This document shows, piece by piece, positions 36,497-46,188 of a stretch of DNA of 64,000 nt. Source of the DNA: an uncultured Flavobacterium sp. (lineage in GTDB: Bacteria > Bacteroidota > Bacteroidia > Flavobacteriales > Flavobacteriaceae); NCBI RefSeq assembly GCF_937967675.1, contig NZ_CALBSN010000090.1, positions 14,924 to 78,923 of the forward strand, written 5' to 3'. Position 1 is the stretch's first letter. Each line of letters starts with the position of its first letter. A model generated the notes under the pieces. That model was not told where the DNA came from, did no database searches, and was given only the letters and a program-made list of their open reading frames with translations. Position numbers and translations under genes: made by a program.

Positions 36497-39400
36497 TTAA
36501 ATTGTCTTTAAAGTATCCATAACTTTATTTGAATTTAATCGTAAGTGGTCAATTTTTAGCATATCATCAAAAACAGTCAAAGCTTTTTCAATTTGTTTTT
36601 TGTTTGCATTAAAATTATTGTTTAAACTGCTATATATTGATAAAACTAATTGAACGGGCTCTGCATCATAATGCCCCCTATCTTGCACAGTTATTACTTT
36701 ATTAAATTTCATATTTTTTAACAATTCTAAACATTCATTAGGATAATCTTTTGCACATTGTAACAAATACTGTAAAAAATATCTTGGTTGATTTCTGAAT
36801 AATATTGTTTTAGAATATTTCTTCATAAAAGGAAGCAACTCCTCAAAATTTGAATTATTAAATTTTCTTAAAATTAAAGTTGAGTAAGAACTTGCAAAAT
36901 CATCATCTATTTGATTTATAAATTCAAATAAAATATCTAGGCATTTTTCATTAATTATTTCCTTCGCAAATAGGTTTTCTTCTGCAATATGCAAAGCTTG
37001 TAATTTTGCTTTCTTACTACTATTTATAAATCTGTTATAATATTGCTTGTTTGTATCGTAACCTAATAACCAACTATGAACAATTAAATAACTACCTTTG
37101 TCATGTAATTCTTCATTATCAATGACTTTATCCATTAATGGTAGCATATTTAAGTAGAACTTTTTATTAAAGTAGCTAGCCGATTTAAAGCAATACTTAA
37201 GTATTAAGGCGTCTTTTGTATCCGTTAGTTTAATGAAAATTTTAAAAGCTCTGTCAATATCTAAATAATTGAGATATGCAAGGTTTAACAATATCGCAAC
37301 TTTTACAGAAGTTTGTTTGTCATCGCAAGCATTTTCAACAGTAGTAAAAATAGTATCGCTAAATTGAATGTTATAATAACAATGAATTATCCTATGAATT
37401 GCTGCACCTCTCACTGAATTTAAGCTATCAAAATGAGGGTCTGTAGGATTATTACTTTTTTCTGGATGTGGGTGATTCAATGCTAAATTAGAAAGGTATC
37501 CTAATATTTCATTATCTATAACTTTTTCCTCAATAAAGTAGCTTACGTTCCATATTGAACTCAAAGTATTTGATAAATCGAGATTGAGCTTAATTAATTT
37601 TAAATAAAGTTCTTTAACTAATCTCGCATCGAACTTCCCTTTAATTAAGCCATCAATACCCGATGAAATATAATCTATCGAAATATTTTGAATATCAAAT
37701 AGATCCTTAACTAGAGGATAAAATTTAATCGGATCATTTGTTACCTCTTCTCTAAAACTATTAGAATGCTCACGTTTCCCACCCTTAAAACTATCGTTAA
37801 ATCTATCTCTTTCATAATAATCATTAAACATTAAAAAACTTTTTTTCCAATCAATTAAAGTCATTTTTTTATATGCACTTAATTCAAGAGGTGGACCAAC
37901 AACTCCAGATGATATATTACTTCTATCTAATTGTTTTACATTAAGCTTACCAAATTTTCTAAATAATTCTTGATGAGTTCTTTTTAAAACAGGAATAGAT
38001 TCCATTTCAGTCTTAGGCAAGCTATTTATAAATAAATACTTTTTCTTTCCATAGAACCCAAGTGCTGGTTTTCTTATATTATTACTGTCGTTGTAATAAT
38101 ATATATCCGCAGGGTGTTTTATTGATAAAATAATATTTGCCAATTCTAATTTTTGGCTTTCAGAAAAAATACTAAAACTTTTAGAAATTAATTCTCTCAA
38201 GTATAGTTGGAATTTATCATCATAGCCATTAAATCCATTTTTAGAATGAATGATTTTTATGAATTCAAAGACTTCTTCTTTATATAATAATGGGATTTCT
38301 GTTAGACCTAGAATTAAAATTTTAAGATGCGAAATAGAATTTGAATCTTTATGTTTTTCATAATAGTTCTTGAAAAACAATTTGTGTTTAGATTTAGATT
38401 TGATATATTTTATAAGCAAATTTTCAATTATATCATCCGCATTTTCTTTTATATCACTTTCAAATAATTCAGAGAATTTTGAGTTTTTATACAATGGACT
38501 ATCTTCAATATCACCCCCTTTTTCATATTTATTATTATCTACTATCTCGTCAAAAATTGAATGAAAATAAAAGAAGCATAAATCTGGATTGATATTATTT
38601 ATTTTCTCAATTAAACTACTTTGCTCATTAGTAAAGTTTATTGTAAATGAATGTTCTTCGAAACATTTTAAAATGATTGGTTTTAATTTATCAAATACAA
38701 AGTTGGGATAATAATTGAAAATTTTTTCTAATATCTTATAATACCAAAAGTTATCTCTGTTTTTATCTTCTATATTGAAATGAAAGTATTTGTCAAATAA
38801 TACTAATAATTTTTCAAAGGACCAATCATCGACATTAATCAAAAATCTATTTATAAAATTTATCTTTTCATCTGATTCAGGAAGCTTTTCAATAACATTT
38901 AGGATTACATCTAAGCCGTCTTTTCTATTATTTATAAATAAACGGAATAACAATGCTAGTCTCATTTCTTTCTGCTTCAAATAATCGTACTTAAGTGAAA
39001 GCCCTTGCTTAATAATTTTATTTAAAACTAATTTTTCATAAAAATTGATTTTCCAATCTTTTTGATAATCAAAGTATTTCAATGGAATGTTTTGATTAAC
39101 AATAAACTTTAACCACCCCAAAGAAAAAATTGAGTTTATGAAAAGTCTGGTTAAGTCAAAATCAGTCAAAATGAATTTTGATACAATATTTTTTTCTTTA
39201 TTTGTGGGATTTTTTACGTCACCCAAACTTGTTATAACTAAAGTTTTAATGTGAAACCTAAACTTTGATGAAGTTATAAGCTGAGTTATTGTTTTGCAAT
39301 ATTCGTCATGGTTATACTCTCTATAATATTCAGTAACCATTTTAATGATTGATCGAACATATAGACTTTGTTTATTTTCATTAATATAGTTACTTAATGA

Positions 39401-40939
39401 TTTTTTATTTTCAACAAATTGCCTAGAAAATGTATAATCATAAAATGTTTGATGGAAAAATTGTAATTCATTGTTGTTCTCAATTAGCAAATGATTACTT
39501 TTTAAATAATTTATTTCTTTTGAATATTGATTTTCAAAAATATTACTGATTGTAATTTGCTGATTCTGATACATTCCGTCTGCTATTTTATACAAAACAG
39601 ATTTTAATTGTAATTCACTTTTGCTGTATATCAGTTGTTTCCATAGTGCATCATATAAATCCTTCAATGACGACAAAGTATCTATATTAATCTTGCTTGG
39701 TAACCTGCAAAATATGTCTAAATGATTTGGAATCGCTAATAATTCTAAAAATTTATCAGAACAATCATTAATTCCATATTTCAATAAAACTTCTTGAACT
39801 TTTTCTTTAGATATTCCAGTAATTTTGATTTTTGAATATTCATTAGATTTATAAATACGCAATTCAGCATCATAGTTTAAATCGTAGCTTCTTGTAGATA
39901 TCACTACTCTAACATTAGAATAGAAAGATAAATCGTATATTAATCTATTATAGGTTTGAATGAATTCCCTATTTGTTGATAATGTTTGTGAAAGCGCATC
40001 TAATTGATCAATTACAATTACTAGAGCTTTATTTTCATTTTTATAAAGCTGAACAATTTTTTCAATTGATATATTCTCTTTTTGAAATATTTTTTTTTCT
40101 AATTCAATTCTATCTGACGCATAATATTTATCTGCCTTAATACCTAGTACGTTTGTATTATTTTGTTTAAGTTTTAGTAATAAGTCTTTTAGAACTACTG
40201 TTTTACCATAACCTTTTTCTCCTTCAAGAATAAATATATTTTTTTGTTCACTAGTTAAATCATTATTAATCCAATTATATATAGCATCTGTTTCACTTCT
40301 TTCAATATGGGTATCTGTATTTTCTCCAAAAAGAGTTGGTACATTTTCAAGATAAAAATTTGCTTTATTAATTTCTATTTGGCTTTCATCTAAAGAAATG
40401 TTGTTCGTTATGGTTTTATGAATATCTTCAACTTTTTTATCAATATCTGCTATTTTTAAGGAATCTTCAATTTTAAAAACCTGATTATAAAGATTATGTG
40501 TTTTGAATAAATCAATTAAATCATTACCGTCTTTTAATATGATAAAATCATCCTTTAAATTGTGTTTAGACTTCATCGAATCTACCCATTCACACCACCA
40601 TTTATTCTGTTTTAAATCTAAAGTTCTCGGAATACATAATATCCATTTCTCTGTTACAAATTCCCCTGAATTAATTACAGTATTAAAAGAGTCTTTAATT
40701 TGTTGTTTTTGGGAAGAACCAAAATCTTCTAGAAAAAATTTACATTGAATGACAGAAATTGGTTCAACACCAATATTACCAATAAAAACATCTATACCGC
40801 CATCCCCAACGGATATTTTAACTGTTTTGACATTCCTATCTTTATAAATAACATTAAACAAGGTACCACAATCCCTTTCAAACGCGGCTCTTGCTCCCTC
40901 AATATTTACATTTCTAACTTTATAGTCCTGCCAATCCAT
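36497..40939 (-). CDS. PD-(D/E)XK nuclease fused to STAND-type NTPase
   Basis: The 1480-aa protein starts with a restriction-endonuclease-like domain: GDGGIDVFIGN (D50) and SVIQCKFF (Q65, K67), the D-x14-QxK pattern of Mrr/Cap4 nucleases. A NACHT/STAND P-loop follows: Walker A GEKGYGKT at 240-247, Walker B VIVIDQLDAL (D311) and sensor-like VVISTR. The remaining thousand residues are alpha-helical and repetitive, with no recognised repeat, as in the C-terminal sensors of Avs proteins. This layout (effector, NTPase, helical sensor) fits an Avs-type phage-sensing nuclease. It starts 4 nt after the subtilase. Confidence 0.78.
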   Translation of the reverse strand: MDWQDYKVRNVNIEGARAAFERDCGTLFNVIYKDRNVKTVKISVGDGGIDVFIGNIGVEPISVIQCKFFLEDFGSSQKQQIKDSFNTVINSGEFVTEKWILCIPRTLDLKQNKWWCEWVDSMKSKHNLKDDFIILKDGNDLIDLFKTHNLYNQVFKIEDSLKIADIDKKVEDIHKTITNNISLDESQIEINKANFYLENVPTLFGENTDTHIERSETDAIYNWINNDLTSEQKNIFILEGEKGYGKTVVLKDLLLKLKQNNTNVLGIKADKYYASDRIELEKKIFQKENISIEKIVQLYKNENKALVIVIDQLDALSQTLSTNREFIQTYNRLIYDLSFYSNVRVVISTRSYDLNYDAELRIYKSNEYSKIKITGISKEKVQEVLLKYGINDCSDKFLELLAIPNHLDIFCRLPSKINIDTLSSLKDLYDALWKQLIYSKSELQLKSVLYKIADGMYQNQQITISNIFENQYSKEINYLKSNHLLIENNNELQFFHQTFYDYTFSRQFVENKKSLSNYINENKQSLYVRSIIKMVTEYYREYNHDEYCKTITQLITSSKFRFHIKTLVITSLGDVKNPTNKEKNIVSKFILTDFDLTRLFINSIFSLGWLKFIVNQNIPLKYFDYQKDWKINFYEKLVLNKIIKQGLSLKYDYLKQKEMRLALLFRLFINNRKDGLDVILNVIEKLPESDEKINFINRFLINVDDWSFEKLLVLFDKYFHFNIEDKNRDNFWYYKILEKIFNYYPNFVFDKLKPIILKCFEEHSFTINFTNEQSSLIEKINNINPDLCFFYFHSIFDEIVDNNKYEKGGDIEDSPLYKNSKFSELFESDIKENADDIIENLLIKYIKSKSKHKLFFKNYYEKHKDSNSISHLKILILGLTEIPLLYKEEVFEFIKIIHSKNGFNGYDDKFQLYLRELISKSFSIFSESQKLELANIILSIKHPADIYYYNDSNNIRKPALGFYGKKKYLFINSLPKTEMESIPVLKRTHQELFRKFGKLNVKQLDRSNISSGVVGPPLELSAYKKMTLIDWKKSFLMFNDYYERDRFNDSFKGGKREHSNSFREEVTNDPIKFYPLVKDLFDIQNISIDYISSGIDGLIKGKFDARLVKELYLKLIKLNLDLSNTLSSIWNVSYFIEEKVIDNEILGYLSNLALNHPHPEKSNNPTDPHFDSLNSVRGAAIHRIIHCYYNIQFSDTIFTTVENACDDKQTSVKVAILLNLAYLNYLDIDRAFKIFIKLTDTKDALILKYCFKSASYFNKKFYLNMLPLMDKVIDNEELHDKGSYLIVHSWLLGYDTNKQYYNRFINSSKKAKLQALHIAEENLFAKEIINEKCLDILFEFINQIDDDFASSYSTLILRKFNNSNFEELLPFMKKYSKTILFRNQPRYFLQYLLQCAKDYPNECLELLKNMKFNKVITVQDRGHYDAEPVQLVLSIYSSLNNNFNANKKQIEKALTVFDDMLKIDHLRLNSNKVMDTLKTI

Positions 40940-40943
40940 AATT

Positions 40944-43310
40944 TTATAGATTTATTTTGTCATTATCTTCAATATTAATTTGAACCTCTTCTCTTAGTTT
41001 AATATTTGAATGTAAAAAGTTTCTATCCGCTAAAAGTTTAGTGACTTCATTATATACTTGTTTTTGACCTTTTGTATCACGAATGGTTACAATAAGTGTA
41101 AAATCTTGGTTTAATTCTTCTCCATCTTGAATTGCTAATGTTTCAGCAAAATCTCTATATGTGCCTTTAATCTTAGCATACCATTTTCTATTACTAGCCA
41201 AACTATCACGTTGTCTAGCATCTTTCATTTCACTTAAATTAACTGAATACTTTTTTACAGGTTGATACTTTTTACCATAATTGAGTAATACTCTTTCGCG
41301 TGCATATTCACTCTCGGTATCTTTAATATGTGCACTTTTGTAATTTGAATCAAGTAAAATATTTTGCGTGTCTTCTGGACCAATTTCATTAAGAATGTTA
41401 GCTTTAGTAGTGTCACGTTCTTTTATGTTTTCATACGTACCAAACATTAATTCTAAATTTGATTGACAATATTCTGCACCTTGTTTTTCTCTCAATACTG
41501 GTTGGCCAACTAAGGTAATTTTAATTTCCCCATAGAAAAACCCATCATCATCTATTAAACTTTCAGGAAATGGAAATTCTAGTATTTCAATAAATTCACC
41601 ACGATTAATATTTTCTTGTAGAATAAGTGTAATTTCATGTGGGTCATTATAGATTATTTTATCAGCCGATTCAGGAATTCCAAATCCCATTTGATTTACT
41701 CTTTCTCTTATAGGTAGAGCAACACCAGTAGGATATTTTGCAGAATGAATTGCCAATGCTTTTAGTAATGTAGGATTAAATTTTTCCTTAATTTTAAAAC
41801 TTAATTCGGATAATAAAGATGTTACTCTAGGAGTTGCAAAACTTGTTCCTATTATTTTTACAGCATTACCGTTATGATCTATCGCATCAACTCCATTTTG
41901 AATTGTTCTACCAGCATTTAAACCAGCATTTCCACCAAACGAAACCAAATCAGGTTTGATGCTGTTTGCGGGACCTGGTCCAATTCTTGTGAATGGAGAG
42001 GGATGATTAATTTCAGCTAAATCATAAGTCTTTTTTGAATGAGCAACTGAACCTACAACTAATGAACGAACTGAATCTCCAGATCTAGCTACTCTACTTT
42101 TGGGATGACCTTTTTCAAAGTTTTTACAATTGCCTGTAGATTTGCAAATAATAACATCATTTGTTAATTGGATATCGTCTAAAGCTTTGCCAAAATCTGA
42201 GAAATCATTTATGTCTGACTCTGCTGCTGTACCAAGAGATAAATTCCAAATTTTTATATGATTATTTTTTTTAATTGCTTCTCTTATATTTTCAACTAAT
42301 TCATCCTCATCTATAGTTTCTTGTTTTGAGTCAGGAAATACTGTAGCATCAAAAATTTTACAACCTGTGTTTCCAGTCCAATTTTTATTTTGTAATTGAT
42401 CTCCATATATAATGACACTTGAAACACAAGAACCGTGCATCGGATCAATTAAATTGTCTGGGTATGATGAAAATTTTTCTTCTAATAACCAAGGTGCTAA
42501 ATATGAATTTTTAGACACACCTGAATCTAACACACCTACAATTGGATATTCAATTCCTTCAGTTGGTAGTTTTACTTCTGCAGCTTTATCAGATTCAACG
42601 CTGTCAATTTCTACATGATATTTAGGCATAAAAGTTATAGATTCTAATGCTTCAAAATCAGATATACTATCTAGAACTACTTTAGAGGCGTTTTTAATCT
42701 TAAAGATTATTAAACCGGGTGAATAATTAACTTCTTTGGCTTCGATATTATTTTCTTTGCAATAATTTAAAAATACAGTTTTTACAGATTGATTTAATTC
42801 AAAATTTAAAAAATCAATTAATGATATTTTTACATTTTGATTTTCTTCAATTTCAGCTATATATGGTTTGAATATTTCAACTGATTCAACAGCAGAAATA
42901 CCTCTCGCATTTTTTGTATAATTTATGATATTGTTTTTTATTGCAATTCCTTCTTCAACACTATCAACTTTTACAATTGCACTGTTAGAATCTAAAAAAC
43001 CTATAATGTTATTTTTAGTTACTTTCCCATTAAAAATTTTTTGAATATCTTTTCTATGGGACTTTGCAATAGCATTATCATCTATATCAATTTTTAAAGT
43101 CGCTGGTATAAAACTTCTTGATGATTTCCTTTCTTTAAAATCACCTATTAGCTCATCAATAGGGCCAATAAAACTTTCAGCTCTTTCAGCTAATGACGGT
43201 CCTGACAACTCCCATTTTGGTATGCTATCGTTACCACCGCCCTCAACTCTTCTATCATCAATTTTTTGCCTTTTTTGAAAAAGCTTTATTGGTAAATTCT
43301 TCTTTGCCAT
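40944..43310 (-). CDS. Intracellular subtilisin-like serine protease (S8)
   Basis: The 788-aa protein has the catalytic residues D262 (GVLDSGV), H292 (DPMHGSCV), N394 (STGNCKN) and S490 (GTSFATP). The first 230 residues resemble two small inhibitory or pro-domains. No signal peptide or transmembrane segment is seen, so the protease should be cytoplasmic, unlike most subtilases. The C-terminal 280 residues are beta-rich. It begins 1 nt after the AAA+ gene. AAA+/subtilase pairs occur in other bacteria and are candidates for conflict systems. Confidence 0.88.
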   Translation of the reverse strand: MAKKNLPIKLFQKRQKIDDRRVEGGGNDSIPKWELSGPSLAERAESFIGPIDELIGDFKERKSSRSFIPATLKIDIDDNAIAKSHRKDIQKIFNGKVTKNNIIGFLDSNSAIVKVDSVEEGIAIKNNIINYTKNARGISAVESVEIFKPYIAEIEENQNVKISLIDFLNFELNQSVKTVFLNYCKENNIEAKEVNYSPGLIIFKIKNASKVVLDSISDFEALESITFMPKYHVEIDSVESDKAAEVKLPTEGIEYPIVGVLDSGVSKNSYLAPWLLEEKFSSYPDNLIDPMHGSCVSSVIIYGDQLQNKNWTGNTGCKIFDATVFPDSKQETIDEDELVENIREAIKKNNHIKIWNLSLGTAAESDINDFSDFGKALDDIQLTNDVIICKSTGNCKNFEKGHPKSRVARSGDSVRSLVVGSVAHSKKTYDLAEINHPSPFTRIGPGPANSIKPDLVSFGGNAGLNAGRTIQNGVDAIDHNGNAVKIIGTSFATPRVTSLLSELSFKIKEKFNPTLLKALAIHSAKYPTGVALPIRERVNQMGFGIPESADKIIYNDPHEITLILQENINRGEFIEILEFPFPESLIDDDGFFYGEIKITLVGQPVLREKQGAEYCQSNLELMFGTYENIKERDTTKANILNEIGPEDTQNILLDSNYKSAHIKDTESEYARERVLLNYGKKYQPVKKYSVNLSEMKDARQRDSLASNRKWYAKIKGTYRDFAETLAIQDGEELNQDFTLIVTIRDTKGQKQVYNEVTKLLADRNFLHSNIKLREEVQINIEDNDKINL

Positions 43311-43311
43311 C

Positions 43312-44400
43312 TTATTCTACATTTAAAGCGTTTCTAACTTGTCTAATTGATATATCTAAATAATTTGCTATTTGTTTTTGAGGAATATGACTATCGTTTA
43401 AAAATTTAATCATTTCTTCAAATGAATACCTGTTGTTTTTTATGTATTTAAAATATTCAGAAAAAATATCTTCATATTCAAAATCTGTCTTTTGGATTAT
43501 TGCTCTATAATATGCACTATTGATTATTTTAATTATTTCAGAGTGAGACAGATTATTCATATATGTTTTTAGTACTTCAAATTTTTTTTCATCTGTAGCT
43601 AAATCTGAATCAATCTTTTTAAAATAAATTTCTAATATTTTTTTTATTTCTTCAGTATTTGGCTTATTTACATTTATAACTTTTTCGAATCTTCTCCAGA
43701 TTGCACTATCTAACAATTGTTCATGATTTGTGGCTGCAATTAAAATTCCGTTCTCTAAAAATTCGTCTATATTTTGTAACAAACTATTAATAACTCTTTT
43801 TAATTCTCCTGTTTCTTGATTATCATCCCTTGCTTTAGCTATAGCATCAAATTCATCTAAAAATAAAATACAGGGTTTGCTTTTTGCATAATCGAATAGT
43901 TTTCTGATATTTTTAGCAGTGTTACCTAATAATGATGATATTAGAGAATCGAATCTTGCAACAACAATTGGTATATCTAATTCTTTAGCAATGTGTTTAG
44001 CAATGGTAGTTTTACCACAACCAGGAGGACCATATAATAACAAAGAAAGGTTAACATCTAAACCCCTGCTTTTTATTTCATTTTTTGAATTAACTAATGA
44101 GATAAAATTATTTACTGGATCACTAATGCTTTCTGAAACAATTGCATCAAATTTAATGTCTTGTGGAAAAATTATATCTGCAATATTTAATCTTGTATCA
44201 TTATCTACAGGAGCATCAAATAATTGGTCTTTAAAAACAGGCAACCCTTTGGAGCCTTGAATTGTTTTCAAAATTTTATCTGCAAGTTTATTATCTCCAT
44301 CTTCTCTAAGTTTTTTTACAAGATGATTAGAGTAATTAATTACTTTTCTTTGATCATTGTTTAAACCGCCTTCAATTATTTTTATTAGTTCAGTATACAT
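43312..44400 (-). CDS. AAA+ ATPase with C-terminal helix-turn-helix
   Basis: The 362-aa protein has Walker A GPPGCGKT at 124-131, Walker B LFLDEFDA (D182, E183), sensor-1 N225 (ATNHEQL) and the arginine pair R236-R237, an FtsH/spastin-type AAA module. Residues about 330-360 (IPQKQIANYLDISIRQVRNAL) look like a helix-turn-helix, so it could bind its own control region. It is the first gene of the six-gene operon, directly downstream of the AAATCGTAA repeats. It may power substrate delivery to the protease. Confidence 0.88.
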   Translation of the reverse strand: MYTELIKIIEGGLNNDQRKVINYSNHLVKKLREDGDNKLADKILKTIQGSKGLPVFKDQLFDAPVDNDTRLNIADIIFPQDIKFDAIVSESISDPVNNFISLVNSKNEIKSRGLDVNLSLLLYGPPGCGKTTIAKHIAKELDIPIVVARFDSLISSLLGNTAKNIRKLFDYAKSKPCILFLDEFDAIAKARDDNQETGELKRVINSLLQNIDEFLENGILIAATNHEQLLDSAIWRRFEKVINVNKPNTEEIKKILEIYFKKIDSDLATDEKKFEVLKTYMNNLSHSEIIKIINSAYYRAIIQKTDFEYEDIFSEYFKYIKNNRYSFEEMIKFLNDSHIPQKQIANYLDISIRQVRNALNVE

Positions 44401-44429
44401 TGATGTAAATTTATTTGGGTTTTATGATA

Positions 44430-44491
44430 CAAATATAATCAAATCGTAACACAAAATCAATAAATCGTAATTTTATTTTGTAAAATCGTAA
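44430..44491 (-). promoter_or_regulatory. Promoter and 21-bp-phased operator of the six-gene operon
   Basis: On the minus strand, TATATTTG (44437-44430) matches TAnnTTTG, with TTG at 44460-44458 giving a 20-nt spacer. Direct repeats AAATCGTAA start at 44441, 44462 and 44483, each exactly 21 bp apart. Repeat 1 lies in the spacer and repeat 2 beside the -33 element. A regulator bound here should block or shape transcription. Confidence 0.75.
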
Positions 44492-44664
44492 TAAATATAT
44501 TTAAAAGTGTTGTAAAATAAGTATTTAGCGTAATTAAATTTTTAAATATTGATATTTTACTATTATAAATAATATCCCAATTGCAATTTACTACAGAATG
44601 TGTAGTGTTTTGCGAATAGTATATTTTTTAAGCTTTGGCAGTAAATTTGATTTATTGCCAAAAC

Positions 44665-44883
44665 TTAACTTTTCATTTCAATGTCGATGTAAGATTTTAG
44701 ATTATACAATTCGATTTGGTTTTCATCGTCTCCTTCCAATTGTCCAATTTCAATAAACGCGATATCATTAGCAAATGATTTTTCTCCAATTAGATGTTCG
44801 ATGTGAACATAAACTGCCTCTCGAAGTCTTGGGTTGTCAATATCACTGGAATTTGCAACTTGATTGATGAAATCATTTTGCAA
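44665..44883 (-). pseudogene. C-terminal fragment related to the 62184-62798 gene
   Basis: The 72-aa frame matches the end of the 204-aa protein encoded at 62184-62798: both contain EAVY..IEH.IGEKSFAND, FIEI.QL and a closing LK.YI. The N-terminal two-thirds are missing here. It may be a remnant or a short independent gene. Confidence 0.6.
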
Positions 44884-44905
44884 ATTCTAATCATTTTATT
44901 AATTA

Positions 44906-45370
44906 TTAGTAAAATGATTTCATATGCTTGATGTTGTCTTTTACACCTTTTGTTAAGTTATAAGATAAGGAAATAAAGAAACCTGGGACATAATTTTTAT
45001 CGGATACATTTTCAATTGTATATTGAAGAGGTAAATTTTTTATCGATATACCAGAAGTTAAAGTTACTCTTTCATATTTTCCAACTGTTAGACTTGGTCT
45101 AACAAAAAAGTTATCAAAAGTAAGGGATCCTTCAAAAGCGCTGACTCCAATTCCAATACTAAAACCCCAAGAAAAATAAGTAGCACTTCTCATACTTGCT
45201 GTAAAAAATCCAACAAAACTTGGAGTGAAAATCGACTTATCGTTTTTCATTATGACATTTTCATTGCTCTGATTCAATTTAACAGTGTGTGAATATTTAT
45301 CAGAATGTAAACTACCAGCAACTCCTAAACTAGCATCTAAACGAAGACTTGTATAGGTTGAGAAACATAT
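44906..45370 (-). pseudogene. C-terminal fragment of a beta-barrel outer membrane protein
   Basis: The frame is open from the stop at 45371-45373 to 44906. An in-frame TTG at 45277 gives 123 aa, but similarity-like barrel pattern (TSLRLDASLGVAGSLHS) already begins before it. Alternating hydrophobic strands (GFFISLSYNLT) fit a barrel C-terminus. No signal peptide or start is seen, so it looks like a truncated gene. The family is unknown. Confidence 0.5.
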
Positions 45371-45442
45371 TTAAAAATTAAATTTTCAGTAGTCATTAAA
45401 TTTTTATTAGATTAATTAGGCTGTTAATTTTTCAAAATTAAT

Positions 45443-45583
45443 CTAATCATTTGGTTTGTGTTTGTGTGGTTTTAAATCAGGATGTTTAGGTTTTGTTTCA
45501 GGTGTGACTCTTCTTCTTTTGTCAGGTGTACCGTCTTCTTTTTTTGGTTTTGGACCTGGTTTTATCGCTTGAATTGTTTGCAT
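45443..45583 (-). CDS. Possible small Pro/Lys-rich protein
   Basis: A 46-aa frame starts at ATG 45583 and reads MQTIQAIKPGPKPKKEDG, ending HKHKPND. It is dominated by K, P and H and has no signal peptide. Codon use and an upstream AT-rich leader are acceptable, but there is no independent support. Confidence 0.35.
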   Translation of the reverse strand: MQTIQAIKPGPKPKKEDGTPDKRRRVTPETKPKHPDLKPHKHKPND

Positions 45584-45632
45584 GGTTTTACATTTTTAAT
45601 TTTTATGAAAATTGTTGTTTAGCTTTAATAAA

Positions 45633-45818
45633 TCAATTTGATTTTCTACTTCTTTTTACAGAATAGGTAGTACTAGGTTTTTCTTTAGCTTCTTTTTTTG
45701 TGACGTATCTACCTGTTTCTGCGCTTTTGTGCTGTTTGTAGGTTTTTGATTTTTTTTCTTGAGCATTGCTTGTTAAACTGAATGCTAGAGCTACTGCGAA
45801 TAATAGAATTTTTTTCAT
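45633..45818 (-). CDS. Small exported protein, copy 1
   Basis: The 61-aa protein has a Sec signal peptide ending SNAQ, then a Lys/Glu-rich mature part with YKQHKSAETGRYVTKKEA and a basic C-terminus. The gene is duplicated at 51242-51427; the two differ mainly in the last ten residues, where the duplication ends. It is transcribed divergently from the T9SS gene start, under the ACCGTAA repeat region. Similar small exported peptides occur in Flavobacteria with unknown role. Confidence 0.75.
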   Translation of the reverse strand: MKKILLFAVALAFSLTSNAQEKKSKTYKQHKSAETGRYVTKKEAKEKPSTTYSVKRSRKSN

Positions 45819-46188
45819 GATGTATTTAGTTGTATATAAATGACTCCTAAAATAATATGTTTTAACTGTATATAATTACGGTGTTTTGCTACAAAATATT
45901 ACGGTTTTACCGTAAAAAAAACACATAAAACACCGTAATTTTTTTAACTGTATAGTCATTACTTTGGTTGCTCAATTAATTACTAACCAAAACACAATTA
46001 TTATGAATGAACAACTCCAGAATGTCAGACAAAAGGTATTCTTTGTCTTGTTCTTAGCCTCCTTTTTACTATTAGGAAGTGCTAAGGTTTACTCTCAGAC
46101 TAATAGCGGGCTTGCTTTTTCTTGGGATAAAGAAGTAGGCTGTCAGACTTATGATTATGATGACAGAAAGAAAGTTTTTATAGAAGAT
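45667..46188. repeat. Long direct repeat, copy 1 (partner 51276-51797)
   Basis: About 522 bp are nearly identical to 51276-51797, offset 5609 bp, with about six mismatches seen. It covers most of the 61-aa gene, the divergent control region and the first 60 codons of the giant T9SS gene. Similarity ends with an extra base and then unrelated sequence. Confidence 0.9.
45874..45940. promoter_or_regulatory. Four ACCGTAA half-sites between divergent genes, copy 1
   Basis: TTACGGT at 45876-45882 and 45899-45905 and ACCGTAA at 45909-45915 and 45932-45938. The two repeats on each side are exactly 23 bp apart, and each pair points at one of the divergent genes. The inner pair forms the palindrome TTACGGT-TTT-ACCGTAA also found at 58874-58890. 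This spacing resembles LytTR-type tandem sites. Confidence 0.7.
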
